Source of the DNA: Halobacteriovorax sp. HLS
GTDB taxonomy: Bacteria; Bdellovibrionota; Bacteriovoracia; Bacteriovoracales; Bacteriovoracaceae
DNA length: 64,000 bases
Assembly (NCBI RefSeq): GCF_004006665.1
Contig: NZ_QOCL01000014.1
Location: 604,678-668,677, forward strand
Reading direction: 5' to 3'
Every line of letters starts with the position of its first letter. Within the stretch, counting starts at the first letter, position 1. A program made the translations under genes and the position numbers. The notes under the pieces were generated by a model that did no database searches, was not told where the DNA came from, and was given only the letters and a program-made list of their open reading frames with translations. Positions 24,022 to 32,700 of this stretch are shown here, in pieces.

Positions 24022-25112
24022 TTATCCTCCGAATGAAATTTAGGTATATTTTTAAAAATTTGTTCTAATGTTTTATAATCTCCATCTTGTCGAGTCGCTT
24101 TCCCATAAATCTCTAGTCCATCGGAATGACCAAGTTGTATTAGAGTGGAGCAAGCTTTTTGGCTGGCATTATCGAGCGATAGTAAATTTGCTTGTTCAGC
24201 GGATGGTGAAGATTGATCAAGTCTAATAATTTTTATTTTCTTACCGAGTTTTGATAAGCTACTAGCTAGAAAATTGGCAATAAAAAGGCTTCCACTTGCT
24301 TGAGCATCCATGGATAACTCTAAAGCCTTTAACCCGAAGCTCCAATCAACAATTCCACGATTGGCTTCTTTTGGAATTAGAGAACTTCCACTTGGGGGAG
24401 GGCACGTTCCTATAGATATAATTTGAATTTCTTGATCCGGTTCTGCAATAGATAATGCCTCAACAAGTGTTATTAAGATGGGATTATTGGCCCAAAGACC
24501 GCCATCAACAAAATGCGATAATTCACCATCTGTTAATGGGTCCGGTACACCCGCGATTGGAAGAATTATTGGTGCTGCTGAGGTTGCAAGGCATATATCT
24601 CTTAATAGGCGTTGGTCGTCAGCACTTTTTTCAGGGTCATGAGATGTTTTGAATACCCTTGGTTTATGGGTGGCAATATTAACACTGGCCACACATAAAG
24701 GTATTTTTCTTCTGTTAAAGAGTTCTCCAATCGTTTCGGTTTTGAATATATTTGTTAATGCAGAAGATAGGTTTTCATTGCCATTAGCTGGCTTACTAAG
24801 ATTCCCTAAACCCCACATGATCTTTTTAAATTTTGTTTGAGGAATAGGATTAGAGAAAATTGTTGGCCCCTGATCTTTATAAAGTTTAATGACTTCTTTA
24901 ACCGGAACTCCTGATGCAATTGCTGTAGCGAGAATTGCCCCAGTACTTGTACCACTGATTAAGTCGAACCCTTTTCCTATATCCAATGCTGAACCATTAC
25001 CAAATCTTTCAGAAAGAGAATTGAGAACCGCTGCTGTGTACAGACCTCTCATTCCCCCACCATCTAAAGATAGTGCTCTAAATGGTTTATGTTGCTTGCC
25101 CTCTGATACCAT
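24018..25112 (-). CDS. capV: CBASS patatin-like phospholipase effector
   Basis: 364 aa. Patatin catalytic features are complete: LSLDGGGMRGLYTA oxyanion loop at 15-27, nucleophile GTSTG with S56, and dyad aspartate D203 in FVDGGLWANNP. Length and order (effector first, then CD-NTase) match CapV. When bound by the cyclic nucleotide it degrades membrane phospholipids and kills the infected cell. Divergent from the CapH/CapP-like regulators with operator repeats in between, so the operon is probably kept off until DNA damage. Confidence 0.93.
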   Translation of the reverse strand: MVSEGKQHKPFRALSLDGGGMRGLYTAAVLNSLSERFGNGSALDIGKGFDLISGTSTGAILATAIASGVPVKEVIKLYKDQGPTIFSNPIPQTKFKKIMWGLGNLSKPANGNENLSSALTNIFKTETIGELFNRRKIPLCVASVNIATHKPRVFKTSHDPEKSADDQRLLRDICLATSAAPIILPIAGVPDPLTDGELSHFVDGGLWANNPILITLVEALSIAEPDQEIQIISIGTCPPPSGSSLIPKEANRGIVDWSFGLKALELSMDAQASGSLFIANFLASSLSKLGKKIKIIRLDQSSPSAEQANLLSLDNASQKACSTLIQLGHSDGLEIYGKATRQDGDYKTLEQIFKNIPKFHSEDK

Positions 25113-25131
25113 AATCTCTCCGTGAACTAAG

Positions 25132-25207
25132 TGTTAACAGAATGATAACGTCATGAGTGGTCCTATGTCAACCATACTGTTAAGTAAAACTATCCTTTCT
25201 GTTAAGT
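25132..25207. promoter_or_regulatory. CTGTTAAGT operator repeats between CBASS and CapH/CapP
   Basis: Direct repeats CTGTTAAGT at 25177-25185 and 25199-25207 (22-base spacing, two helical turns) and a reverse relative, TGTTAACAG, at 25132-25140. They fill the 128-bp divergent promoter region and are the expected binding sites of the XRE repressor at 25241. Confidence 0.7.
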
Positions 25208-25240
25208 GCATGATATAACAACCTATAACTAGGGGATTTT

Positions 25241-25603
25241 ATGAGAAGTATGAAGAAAGATGAAATCGCTCAACGCGTAGCGGATAGAATCAAGAGTATT
25301 AGAGAAAATTTAGGACTCACTCAGGCTCGTCTAGCATCTGATGCTGGAATAACTCCGGCGGCAATTTCACAAATAGAGGCAGCTGAACGTGTTCCATCTA
25401 CTCCAGTTTTAAGAAGATTGGCCTCGGTGTTAAGGGTATCAACGGACTATCTTCTTGGTAATTCAGATGATTCTGAGCTAAGCGATCTTCTCCAAGATGA
25501 AAATATTCAATCTTTTTTTAGAGACTATAAAAATCTTAGTCCCGAAGATCAAAATCAAATGAAATCAATTGTTGAAATATTGAAGGCGAAGAAAAAATCA
25601 TGA
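25241..25603 (+). CDS. capH: XRE-family repressor, CapH-like
   Basis: 120 aa. HTH_3 domain at residues 10-70: IKSIRENLGLTQARLASDAGITPAAISQIEAAERVPSTPVLRRLASVLRVS. A short C-terminal helical tail (SELSDLLQDENIQSFFRDYKNLSPEDQNQM) probably mediates oligomerisation or carries the protease site. Start at 25241 or 25250. Divergent from CBASS and overlapping the metalloprotease gene by ATGA, which is the CapH-CapP arrangement known to repress CBASS and to be relieved by protease cleavage after DNA damage. The symbol is by arrangement, not sequence identity. Confidence 0.85.
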   Translation: MRSMKKDEIAQRVADRIKSIRENLGLTQARLASDAGITPAAISQIEAAERVPSTPVLRRLASVLRVSTDYLLGNSDDSELSDLLQDENIQSFFRDYKNLSPEDQNQMKSIVEILKAKKKS

Positions 25604-26421
25604 GTATTGATAAGGATGTTAAATACTTGCTTGAAGACTTTGGACTATATCAAGTTCCGGTTGACCCGGTTAAAGTTGCTGAAGCTCTCGGTGTTGTATA
25701 CGTCGAGAAAAAGCACGAAGGATTTGAAGGCACACTTGTTGTCATGGGAAACGATGCTGTAATTAGTGTGAATTCAAATATGAAAGATGAAGGAAGAAAG
25801 GCTTTTACTTGTGCTCACGAACTTGGACATTATCAATATGATATAAATTCTCAAAAGAGTTTTCAATGTACCCGTGAAGATACAACTTTCGAGGCATCAA
25901 AAAATAAATTAGCTCCGATGGAAATACGTGCCAATGAATTTGCATCTGAATTGCTTATGCCACGAGAATTCTTTTTGAAAGAGATTGGTCAAAAAGAACC
26001 ATCATGGGAACTGATTAAGGACTTATCTAAAAAATTTGGAGCGTCTTTGCAGGCTACGGCAAGTAGATATGTTAAATTATCGTCTCACACATGCTGGTTA
26101 GTTGTAACCAAGAATAGCAAGCTTCATCGTTACACCAAGGCTGAGTATAATGACTTTCATATCAATTTGGACTCAACTCTGAGATCAATAAAAGGGGTTC
26201 AGGGGTGGCAAGAGTCTTCAGCACATCTTTGGTTGTATGACCACTGGAAAATAAGAAATAAACAACTATTGTATTGGCAACTTGGTGAAAACCAATATGG
26301 AGATAATCTTGTCTTGCTTTGGGATGAAGGCAATAGTCTTTTAGAAGATTCTTTTGAACTAAGTGAAGATGATCAAAATGATTCAGGTGAGTTTGGGGCT
26401 ATGTATTGGGGAAAAAAATAG
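25600..26421 (+). CDS. capP: ImmA/IrrE metalloprotease, CapP-like
   Basis: 273 aa, ATGA overlap with the repressor gene. Zinc protease motif HELGH at about 73-77 in AFTCAHELGHYQYD, and downstream ligand region EIRANEFASELLMPREFF typical of ImmA/IrrE. The C-terminal part (TCWLVVTKNSKLHRY..., SAHLWLYDHWK) forms an additional beta domain of the kind that senses ssDNA in CapP. It should cleave the adjacent repressor and so induce CBASS. Confidence 0.88.
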   Translation: MSIDKDVKYLLEDFGLYQVPVDPVKVAEALGVVYVEKKHEGFEGTLVVMGNDAVISVNSNMKDEGRKAFTCAHELGHYQYDINSQKSFQCTREDTTFEASKNKLAPMEIRANEFASELLMPREFFLKEIGQKEPSWELIKDLSKKFGASLQATASRYVKLSSHTCWLVVTKNSKLHRYTKAEYNDFHINLDSTLRSIKGVQGWQESSAHLWLYDHWKIRNKQLLYWQLGENQYGDNLVLLWDEGNSLLEDSFELSEDDQNDSGEFGAMYWGKK

Positions 26422-26529
26422 TTTATTCATTTTTTTTTTGAAAAATGGTTCTAGAATTTTTTCCGTCGAATAAAACAAAGAATAGTTCGCCCAGAAGCAT
26501 TTAAAGCAGGAATAAGGAGCTAATTCTTA

Positions 26530-27441
26530 TTGGAAGGTAATGTTTTGCAGGAAGTTAATCCAGAATATATTAAACGAATTGACCGGGTTATTAATTACAT
26601 AGGTGACAATCTTGATCAATCACTTAGTATTAAAGAGCTGGCCAAAATAGCCTGTCTTTCAGAGTTTCATTTTCATCGTATTTTCGGGGCGATTAAGGGA
26701 GAAACCTTAAATAGTTTTAGTAATCGACTAAGATTAGAAAAAGCAGCTCGATTATTGCGTGATTCTACTCAAAGTATTGTCGATATCTCATTAGAGTGTG
26801 GATTTTCTTCTTCTTCAACATTTTCAAGATCATTTAAGAATAATTATGAGAATTCTCCAAATGATTATCGAAAGACAGGAAAATTTAAAAATAGCAAGAT
26901 TTGCAAAGAATTATTCCCAGAACATGAGTACATTATTCCTATGACAATTGAAGAAAAAGAAAAACTTTTTCCGGTAGAGATTAGAAAATTGCCTGAGTGG
27001 AATACTGCGTACATTAGAGTTTCCAACTCCTATGAAGGAGACAGAGTTCTTAAAGCTTTTTCTAAGATCATAGATTGGGCAAAAAAGTCAGGTGTTTTTC
27101 ATAATGGAATCTTGTTTGGTATGTCACTCAACGACCCTACCATCACGCCAAAAAATCTTTGCACTTATGAAGTTGGATTTGCTTGTGAAGGAGACTTTGA
27201 AAATAATAATGAATTATCAGTAACAAGAATCCCTTCTCGAAGCTATGCAGTAACTAAGGTTAATGGTGATATAAAACTTGTTGCAACAGCATGGGAATAT
27301 CTTTTTCGTAACTGGTTAATTCAAAGTAAGTATGAACCAGAACATGCACCTGCATTTGAAATATTTTTAAATAAAGAAAAGGCATTAGATTGGTCTAACT
27401 TTAAGTTAGAGCTATGTCTACCAGTGAAACTTATTAATTAA
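26530..27441 (+). CDS. AraC-family regulator with GyrI-like effector domain
   Basis: 303 aa from TTG at 26530 (AAGGAG 11 bases upstream) or TTG at 26545 (GGAAGG closer). Double HTH at residues 15-115 (LSIKELAKIACLSEFHFHRIFGAIKGETLNSF ... CGFSSSSTFSRSFKNNYENSPNDYR), then a GyrI/SbmC-like small-molecule-binding domain (VEIRKLPEWNTAYIRVSNSYEG ... FGMSLNDPTI). Similar layout to the gene at 37595. Probably a multidrug-type sensor regulator; the adjacent VOC gene, 15 bases downstream, may be its target. Confidence 0.9.
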   Translation: MEGNVLQEVNPEYIKRIDRVINYIGDNLDQSLSIKELAKIACLSEFHFHRIFGAIKGETLNSFSNRLRLEKAARLLRDSTQSIVDISLECGFSSSSTFSRSFKNNYENSPNDYRKTGKFKNSKICKELFPEHEYIIPMTIEEKEKLFPVEIRKLPEWNTAYIRVSNSYEGDRVLKAFSKIIDWAKKSGVFHNGILFGMSLNDPTITPKNLCTYEVGFACEGDFENNNELSVTRIPSRSYAVTKVNGDIKLVATAWEYLFRNWLIQSKYEPEHAPAFEIFLNKEKALDWSNFKLELCLPVKLIN

Positions 27442-27456
27442 AAGAATGGAGGAAGA

Positions 27457-27828
27457 ATGAAATTGGGAGCATTTTCAGTTAGTTTGAGTGTTAAAGACCT
27501 AGAGGCCTCAAAAGTATTCTATGAAAGACTAGGGTTTGAAGTATTTCATGGTGATGCGACTCAAAACTGGTTAATTATGAGAAATGACAAAGTGACCATA
27601 GGATTATTTCAGGGAATGTTTGAAAAAAATATTCTAACATTTAACCCCGGGTGGAATGAAAACGCGAGTAAGCTGGACTCGTTTACTGATGTGCGTGAAA
27701 TTCAAAAATCATTAATCTCCCATGGATTGTCATTGGAGAGCAAGGTTGAAGAAGATAGTTCCGGGCCAGGGAGTTTTACTTTAGAAGACCCTGATGGAAA
27801 TATGATAATGTTTGATCAGCATGTATAG
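27457..27828 (+). CDS. VOC/glyoxalase-fold protein
   Basis: 123 aa with GAGG at the start region. [28 protein letters not shown] and [16 protein letters not shown] are the beginning and end of a vicinal-oxygen-chelate domain. The repeated beta-alpha-beta units are complete. Members include glyoxalases, dioxygenases and antibiotic-binding proteins; substrate unknown. Co-transcribed with the AraC/GyrI regulator. Confidence 0.88.
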   Translation: MKLGAFSVSLSVKDLEASKVFYERLGFEVFHGDATQNWLIMRNDKVTIGLFQGMFEKNILTFNPGWNENASKLDSFTDVREIQKSLISHGLSLESKVEEDSSGPGSFTLEDPDGNMIMFDQHV

Positions 27829-27882
27829 AAAGTATACTTTTACAAAGCATTAAATATATTAACTTGATAAATAAAGAGATGA

Positions 27883-28050
27883 TTATTTTTTAGTCGTTAT
27901 CTTTTTTGAAAACTGCTCTAACGATGGAAGTCCCTTTTGAACTTTTATAAGAGCCTCTCTCTTAACTTTGTTATTAATAATATGGAGTGATCCTGAGCCA
28001 AGGATTACAGAAAAAATTATTGCAAGAAATATTTCAATTATTGCACGCAT
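27883..28050 (-). CDS. 55-aa single-pass membrane peptide, repeat module copy 1
   Basis: Begins ATGCGTGCAATAATTGA at 28050, two bases after the stop of the HTH gene, so translationally coupled. MRAIIEIFLAIIFSVILGSGS is one membrane helix; the rest is basic and amphipathic (NNKVKREALIKVQKGL...SLEQFSKK). Homologous genes lie at the same place in the copies at 36761-36928 and 41267-41431, where residues differ but length and pattern are kept (MRAII..., ...K.EAL.KV..GL.SLE.F...T), which supports a real coding gene. Function unknown; the size and topology recall toxin or pilot peptides. Confidence 0.7.
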   Translation of the reverse strand: MRAIIEIFLAIIFSVILGSGSLHIINNKVKREALIKVQKGLPSLEQFSKKITTKK

Positions 28051-28052
28051 GA

Positions 28053-28403
28053 TTACACCTTCCTTTTTTGTTTTCGTTTAATGATTTCTTTGACTGTGGA
28101 TGGGTGCCATGACCCACCACGTTTTGTTGGAATATTTTTGTTATTTAAATATTTTGAGATTTGAGAGAAATTTTGTCCTTGATCTAGTAAGGCCATCATC
28201 TTTTCAATGATCTTTTGTTCACCTTTATGAACAACTCGCGTATTCCCAATGAGCTTCTCACCATAAGAGAGGATAGGTGCTTTTCTGCTTGCTTTTGCAA
28301 TTCCAAGTGATCGGAGAGCATCGCTTATTGAAGTGCGAGACCAATTAGTTTTTTTGTGAATTTCATAGCTAGAAAGATCGTTTTCTAGGTACAGCTTCCG
28401 CAA
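28053..28403 (-). CDS. Recombinase-like HTH protein, repeat module copy 1
   Basis: 116 aa from TTG at 28403. Two parts: an HTH (SSYEIHKKTNWSRTSISDALRSLG), then a segment like the 'Recombinase' domain of large serine recombinases (EKMMALLDQGQNFSQISKYLNNKNIPTKRGGSWHPSTVKEII). No catalytic resolvase domain. Conservation of the reading frame with copy 2 continues upstream through EPLDELCNAEPYVPIIITHFF (mostly third-base changes) to about 28535, without a canonical start there, so the ancestral gene was probably longer and this copy is 5'-truncated. Copies at 36931 and 41434. Confidence 0.65.
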   Translation of the reverse strand: MRKLYLENDLSSYEIHKKTNWSRTSISDALRSLGIAKASRKAPILSYGEKLIGNTRVVHKGEQKIIEKMMALLDQGQNFSQISKYLNNKNIPTKRGGSWHPSTVKEIIKRKQKRKV

Positions 28404-28469
28404 AAGTCCGCTGTTTTGAATAGGCTTATTGAAGAAATGAGTAATGATAATAGGAACATACGGTTCAGC

Positions 28470-28541
28470 GTTACAGAGTTCGTCTAGCGGTTCAGATCGT
28501 CCACCATTGATAGTGGCGAACAGCTGGACGAACTTTGTTAC
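28470..28541. repeat. 72-bp palindrome of repeat module, copy 1
   Basis: 24-base arms (28470-28493 and 28518-28541), 20 of 24 pairing, around core GTTCGTCTAGCGGTTC / GAACAGCTGGACGAAC, with a small inner hairpin CCAC/GTGG. A second 9-bp inverted pair AAAAGTTCG/CGAACTTTT (28570-28578 and 28615-28623) follows, just past the cytochrome stop, and could act as terminator. The same layout recurs at copy 2. Confidence 0.8.
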
Positions 28542-28629
28542 TGTAAATGATTAATAATACAGGAAAAAGAAAAGTTCGTTTAGCAATTCACCACTATGAG
28601 CAGTATGACTTAGTCGAACTTTTCTCGAA

Positions 28630-29043
28630 TTAATTAGAAAGGGCCTTGGAAATTTCACTTCTAAATTGAGTGTGGCAAGCAACGCAATTATTCATAATGA
28701 CCTTATGTCTTTTTAGAATATTGTCCATATCTCTTTTCTTAGCAAACTCTACGATTTCCATGGCCGAATCATGAACTTTAGAATCAAAGGATTTAAACTT
28801 AGGCATTCTTATATTGAGAGTTTTGATTACTGTAGGTAATTGAGATTTAGGCTTTGGATGATTTGCCACTTTATAGGCGGCTTTTTCGATGATTTTAAAA
28901 TCTTCATAAAAAATGCCTCGATTTAGTTCATCCATTGATTCCCCCAGCCCTTGCATGACGCTTTTGAGTGTAGGGGCCTTATCAGAGGCGAATGCAGATA
29001 AGGTAAGTAATATTAATAGGATAGATGGTTTTACTAGCTTCAT
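28630..29043 (-). CDS. Periplasmic c-type cytochrome (cytochrome c'-like)
   Basis: 137 aa with signal peptide MKLVKPSILLILLTLSAFA-S. One heme-binding motif CVACH near the C-terminus (NNCVACHTQFR), after an all-helical body, which is the cytochrome c' arrangement (four-helix bundle, C-terminal CxxCH). Such proteins bind gases or transfer electrons in the periplasm. Monocistronic, divergent from the TetR gene; a cytochrome b gene lies at 35457. Confidence 0.85.
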   Translation of the reverse strand: MKLVKPSILLILLTLSAFASDKAPTLKSVMQGLGESMDELNRGIFYEDFKIIEKAAYKVANHPKPKSQLPTVIKTLNIRMPKFKSFDSKVHDSAMEIVEFAKKRDMDNILKRHKVIMNNCVACHTQFRSEISKALSN

Positions 29044-29128
29044 ATAATCTCCAATTTTAATTGTTGAATTAATTACTATACAGTCGTATAATTATACAGG
29101 TGTGTAATAAAGTCAATAAGGAAAAAAG

Positions 29129-29761
29129 ATGTCTAGAAAATCTACCCATACGGACAAAAAGCTCTTTGACCAAGGACGGAAGCTCTTAATCAAAAAAGGA
29201 GCATCTCAATTAAGTGTTCGAGAGGTCTGTGATAAGGCAGGAGTAAATCTTGGTATGTTTAACTACCATTTTGGTAGCAAAGATAAGTTCATCGAAAAAA
29301 TTTTACTAGATATTTATGAGAGCTTCTTGGCAGACTTTGAGCTGGTCGAATCAGATACAAAACTTGATACTCTTGAGCTTCAATTAACATTAATGGCCAG
29401 ATTTGCCCGAGATAATAGACATTTAATTTTAGTTCTACTTAATGATGTATTAAATGGAGAAAAGGCAGTTCAAAAATTTGCTAAGTCTAAAATGAGAAAG
29501 CATTTTATGATTTTAGCAAAAACGCTTAAATCTTGTCAGAAATCGGGTGAGATCATTGATGCTCCAATACCTCTATTACTTACTCAGATTGCAGGCAGCA
29601 TTGGACTGTCTAATCTTATACCTGAAGTTTTAAGCCATTTAGGAATAAATAAGGTCTTTGATTTAGGCCTTAAGGCAGTCACTAATAAGCTCATTACAGA
29701 TGAAGCCATTGAGCTAAGAGTGAAAATTGTAATTCAAGGAATCAAGAAGGTGGATAAATGA
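29129..29761 (+). CDS. TetR/AcrR-family repressor
   Basis: 210 aa. N-terminal TetR HTH (GRKLLIKKGASQLSVREVCDKAGVNLGMFNYHFGSKDKFIEKILLDIYESF) with the typical 'vnlgmfyyHFgsKe.l' end. Ligand-binding helical C-domain. Preceded by an ACAGTCGTATAATTATACAGGTGTG-like inverted sequence (about 29079-29103), probably its operator and shared with the divergent cytochrome gene. Overlaps the RND gene by ATGA, so it is likely the exporter's repressor. Confidence 0.92.
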   Translation: MSRKSTHTDKKLFDQGRKLLIKKGASQLSVREVCDKAGVNLGMFNYHFGSKDKFIEKILLDIYESFLADFELVESDTKLDTLELQLTLMARFARDNRHLILVLLNDVLNGEKAVQKFAKSKMRKHFMILAKTLKSCQKSGEIIDAPIPLLLTQIAGSIGLSNLIPEVLSHLGINKVFDLGLKAVTNKLITDEAIELRVKIVIQGIKKVDK

Positions 29762-32700
29762 AAAATATAACCCTTTATTTTATAAAAAGACCAATATTGG
29801 TAAATTTTATTCTGGCACTCAACTTTATTATTGGTGGGTATTTTATTTATAAGGTTCCAAAAGAAGCTTTTCCTGGGGTTTCAATGAATCAGATTGTCAT
29901 TGTAACTAAATACCCCGGAGCGTCGGCTAAAGACGTAGAGTTAAACGTCACTGCGAAGCTAGAAGAGAAGATCGCTGAAATTGGTAACATTAAAGAGTCT
30001 CGTTCAAGTTCAATTGAAAGCGTATCTAGGGTTACTATATTTGCTGATGATGATCTAAATGAACTTCAATTTAAAGACCTATTATCTGATGTTCAAACCG
30101 AAGTTGATAAGATTGATGATTTCCCTTCTGATATAGAGGGACAGCCTATTATTACCAGTGTTACAACAGAAGATCGTCCAATTATGGAGGTCGCTTTTTC
30201 TGGAGACTATGACCACTTAAAAAAGACTTTGCATGAGATTGAAAATGATCTTCGGAAGGTTTCAGGTGTTTCCAATGTAACACTAGTGGGACTTCCTGAT
30301 GAGGAAATCCACATAGAGGTAGATGCTCAGAAGGCCCAAGATAAAGAAATTGATCTTAATTCAATATACTTTGCAATAAATACGAGAAACCAAGTTGGAA
30401 CAGGTGGGACACTTGAGTCATTTCTGTCTCAGAAAAAGGTCGTATCTTTCAATAAATATGAAAAGGCGGAAGACGTTTTAAATACTGTTATAAGAATGTC
30501 ACCTGATGGTCAGGGAGTATATTTAAGTGATGTAGCTGAAATCAATTATCGCCCAAAAGATGAAAAGCTTATTGTTCGTAACAATGGAAGTCGTGGGGCT
30601 TCTATCTTAGTGGCAATTAGAAGTGGCGTAGACCAGTTAAAGGTATCTGACAAAATAAAAGACTTATTGAAAAACTATACTCTTCCTAATGGAGTGTCTT
30701 ATAAGTTAAATAATGACGTATCTGACAATGCCAGAAGTAAGTTCTCCTTACTTAAAAATAATGGATTGATAGGATTTACCCTTGTTTTGATTTTACTGCT
30801 TTACTTCCTAGGTGGAAAACCAGCATTTTGGACTGCATTCGGAATTCCATTTACTGTCTTTGGTAGCATGATTATGTTCGTGCCTATGGGAATGACTCTT
30901 AACTCCGTTTCGATGGGAGCTTTTGTAATCGTTCTCGGTATGATCGTTGATGATGCCATGGTAATTAGTGAACGATTTGATGTAAACGTTGAAAAAGGAC
31001 AAACACCTGAGGAAGCGGCAGCTAATGCTGTTGGGAGGCTATGGCGCCCTGTACTGGCAGCATCACTTACAACGATAACTGCTTTTATGCCTTTGTTATC
31101 TTTAGGAGGTCTACCGGGGAAATTTATTTGGCAAATGCCTGTTGTTGTAATGATGGCATTGTTTGTTTCTCTGATAGATTGTTATCTTCTGCTTCCAGCT
31201 CACTTAGCACATGGAGCAAGTAAGCGAGGCCAGTACAAAAAAAGTAAAATTGTCCTGATGTGGGAAAGCCTCTATGAAAGATTACTAAGTAAATTGATTG
31301 ATTATCGTTATTTTGTGACTCTTGGCTTTGCTTTAATTCTTGGGCTTAGTGTATTTGTTGGTGCCACTAAAGTAAGAAAAGATTCATTCCCACAAGAAGC
31401 TTCGGAAGGGTTTACTATTAAGGCCACTCTCAAAAAAGGCTATGCTCCTGAAAAAGTGGAAGAGATTATAAGTGGACTAGAGAAGAGCATTCAAAGTCTT
31501 AAGGAGAATGAACTCGTCGGATATACTACGAGAATTGGTACCCATAGTTTAAGCTCACTAACTAGCTTAGGAACCGAGGAAAATCTGGTTGCCTTTATAG
31601 TGTATTTAACTCCTTTTAGCGAAAGGGATAAAACGGCACAGGGTATCGTCGATCAATTGAGAGACAAACATTTAAACTCATACAGGGAAAGAGGATATGA
31701 ATTAGAGTTCGATCTTTTGCGAATTGGGCCTCCACTTGGTGAGCCTTTTGAAATAATTGTTTCTTCAAATAACAATGAAAACAGAGGAAGTTCCTCCTTA
31801 AAAGTGGCTAATTTCTTGAAAACAATCAGTGGCGTATCAGATGTAAAAGATGATCAAATCCAAGGTAAGGACGAGATTAATCTAAAACTTAACTATAAGA
31901 AGGTCGCTCAAGCAGGGTTAACACCTGTAGATATTATAAGGACTTTAAGAATAGCTTTCGACGGCCAAATCGTTACAGATTACTCATCAATAAATGATTC
32001 CTATGATTTTAGATTAAGGTTGAATAAGAAATCACGGGGAGATTTTGATTTTATTTCAAATCTCCCAATCGCAAATAAGCGTGGTCAGCTCATAAAGCTT
32101 AATACCATGATCGAGTATGAACAAAGAGAATCATTTGCTGAAATTAAGCATTTTAATGGACTGCGCTCGACATCTATTACGGGCAATATAAATACACAAC
32201 AAATTACAGCAGTAGAAATGCTTAAGCAGTTCAAAGAAGGTTTTGTTAAAGACAAAAATGTTAAATATACAATTAGTGGTCGCCCAGTTGAAGAAGAAAA
32301 AATATTTTCAGGATTGAAAATTGCTGCTCTATTAGCAGTAGTAGGGATTTATTTTATTCTAAGCCTAATGTTTGATTCTTATGCAAAGCCATTTCTTATA
32401 TTAACAGTTATCCCATTTGGTGTTGTCGGAATATTTTTATCATTCTTTGCACACGGATTACCGATATCCATGTTTGCTGGAATTGGGCTAATTGGATTAT
32501 CAGGAATTGTTGTGAACGATTCAATTGTACTGGTGGATCACATAAGTCAATTATTGAAAGAAAATGGAAAATTCTCAAAAGAGGTGCTTATCCAAGGTGC
32601 TAAAGAAAGACTTCGCCCGATTTCCCTGACTACTGTGAGTACCATGTTGGCCGTAGCGCCAACAGCTTACGCCATTGGTGGATATGATCCACTTTTATCG

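Noticed and set aside
28470..28541. Integron attC site / gene-cassette array reading of the palindromes and accessory genes
   Set aside because: The palindromes lack the GTTRRRY/RYYYAAC boundary sequences in the right places, genes are on both strands, and no integron integrase is seen.
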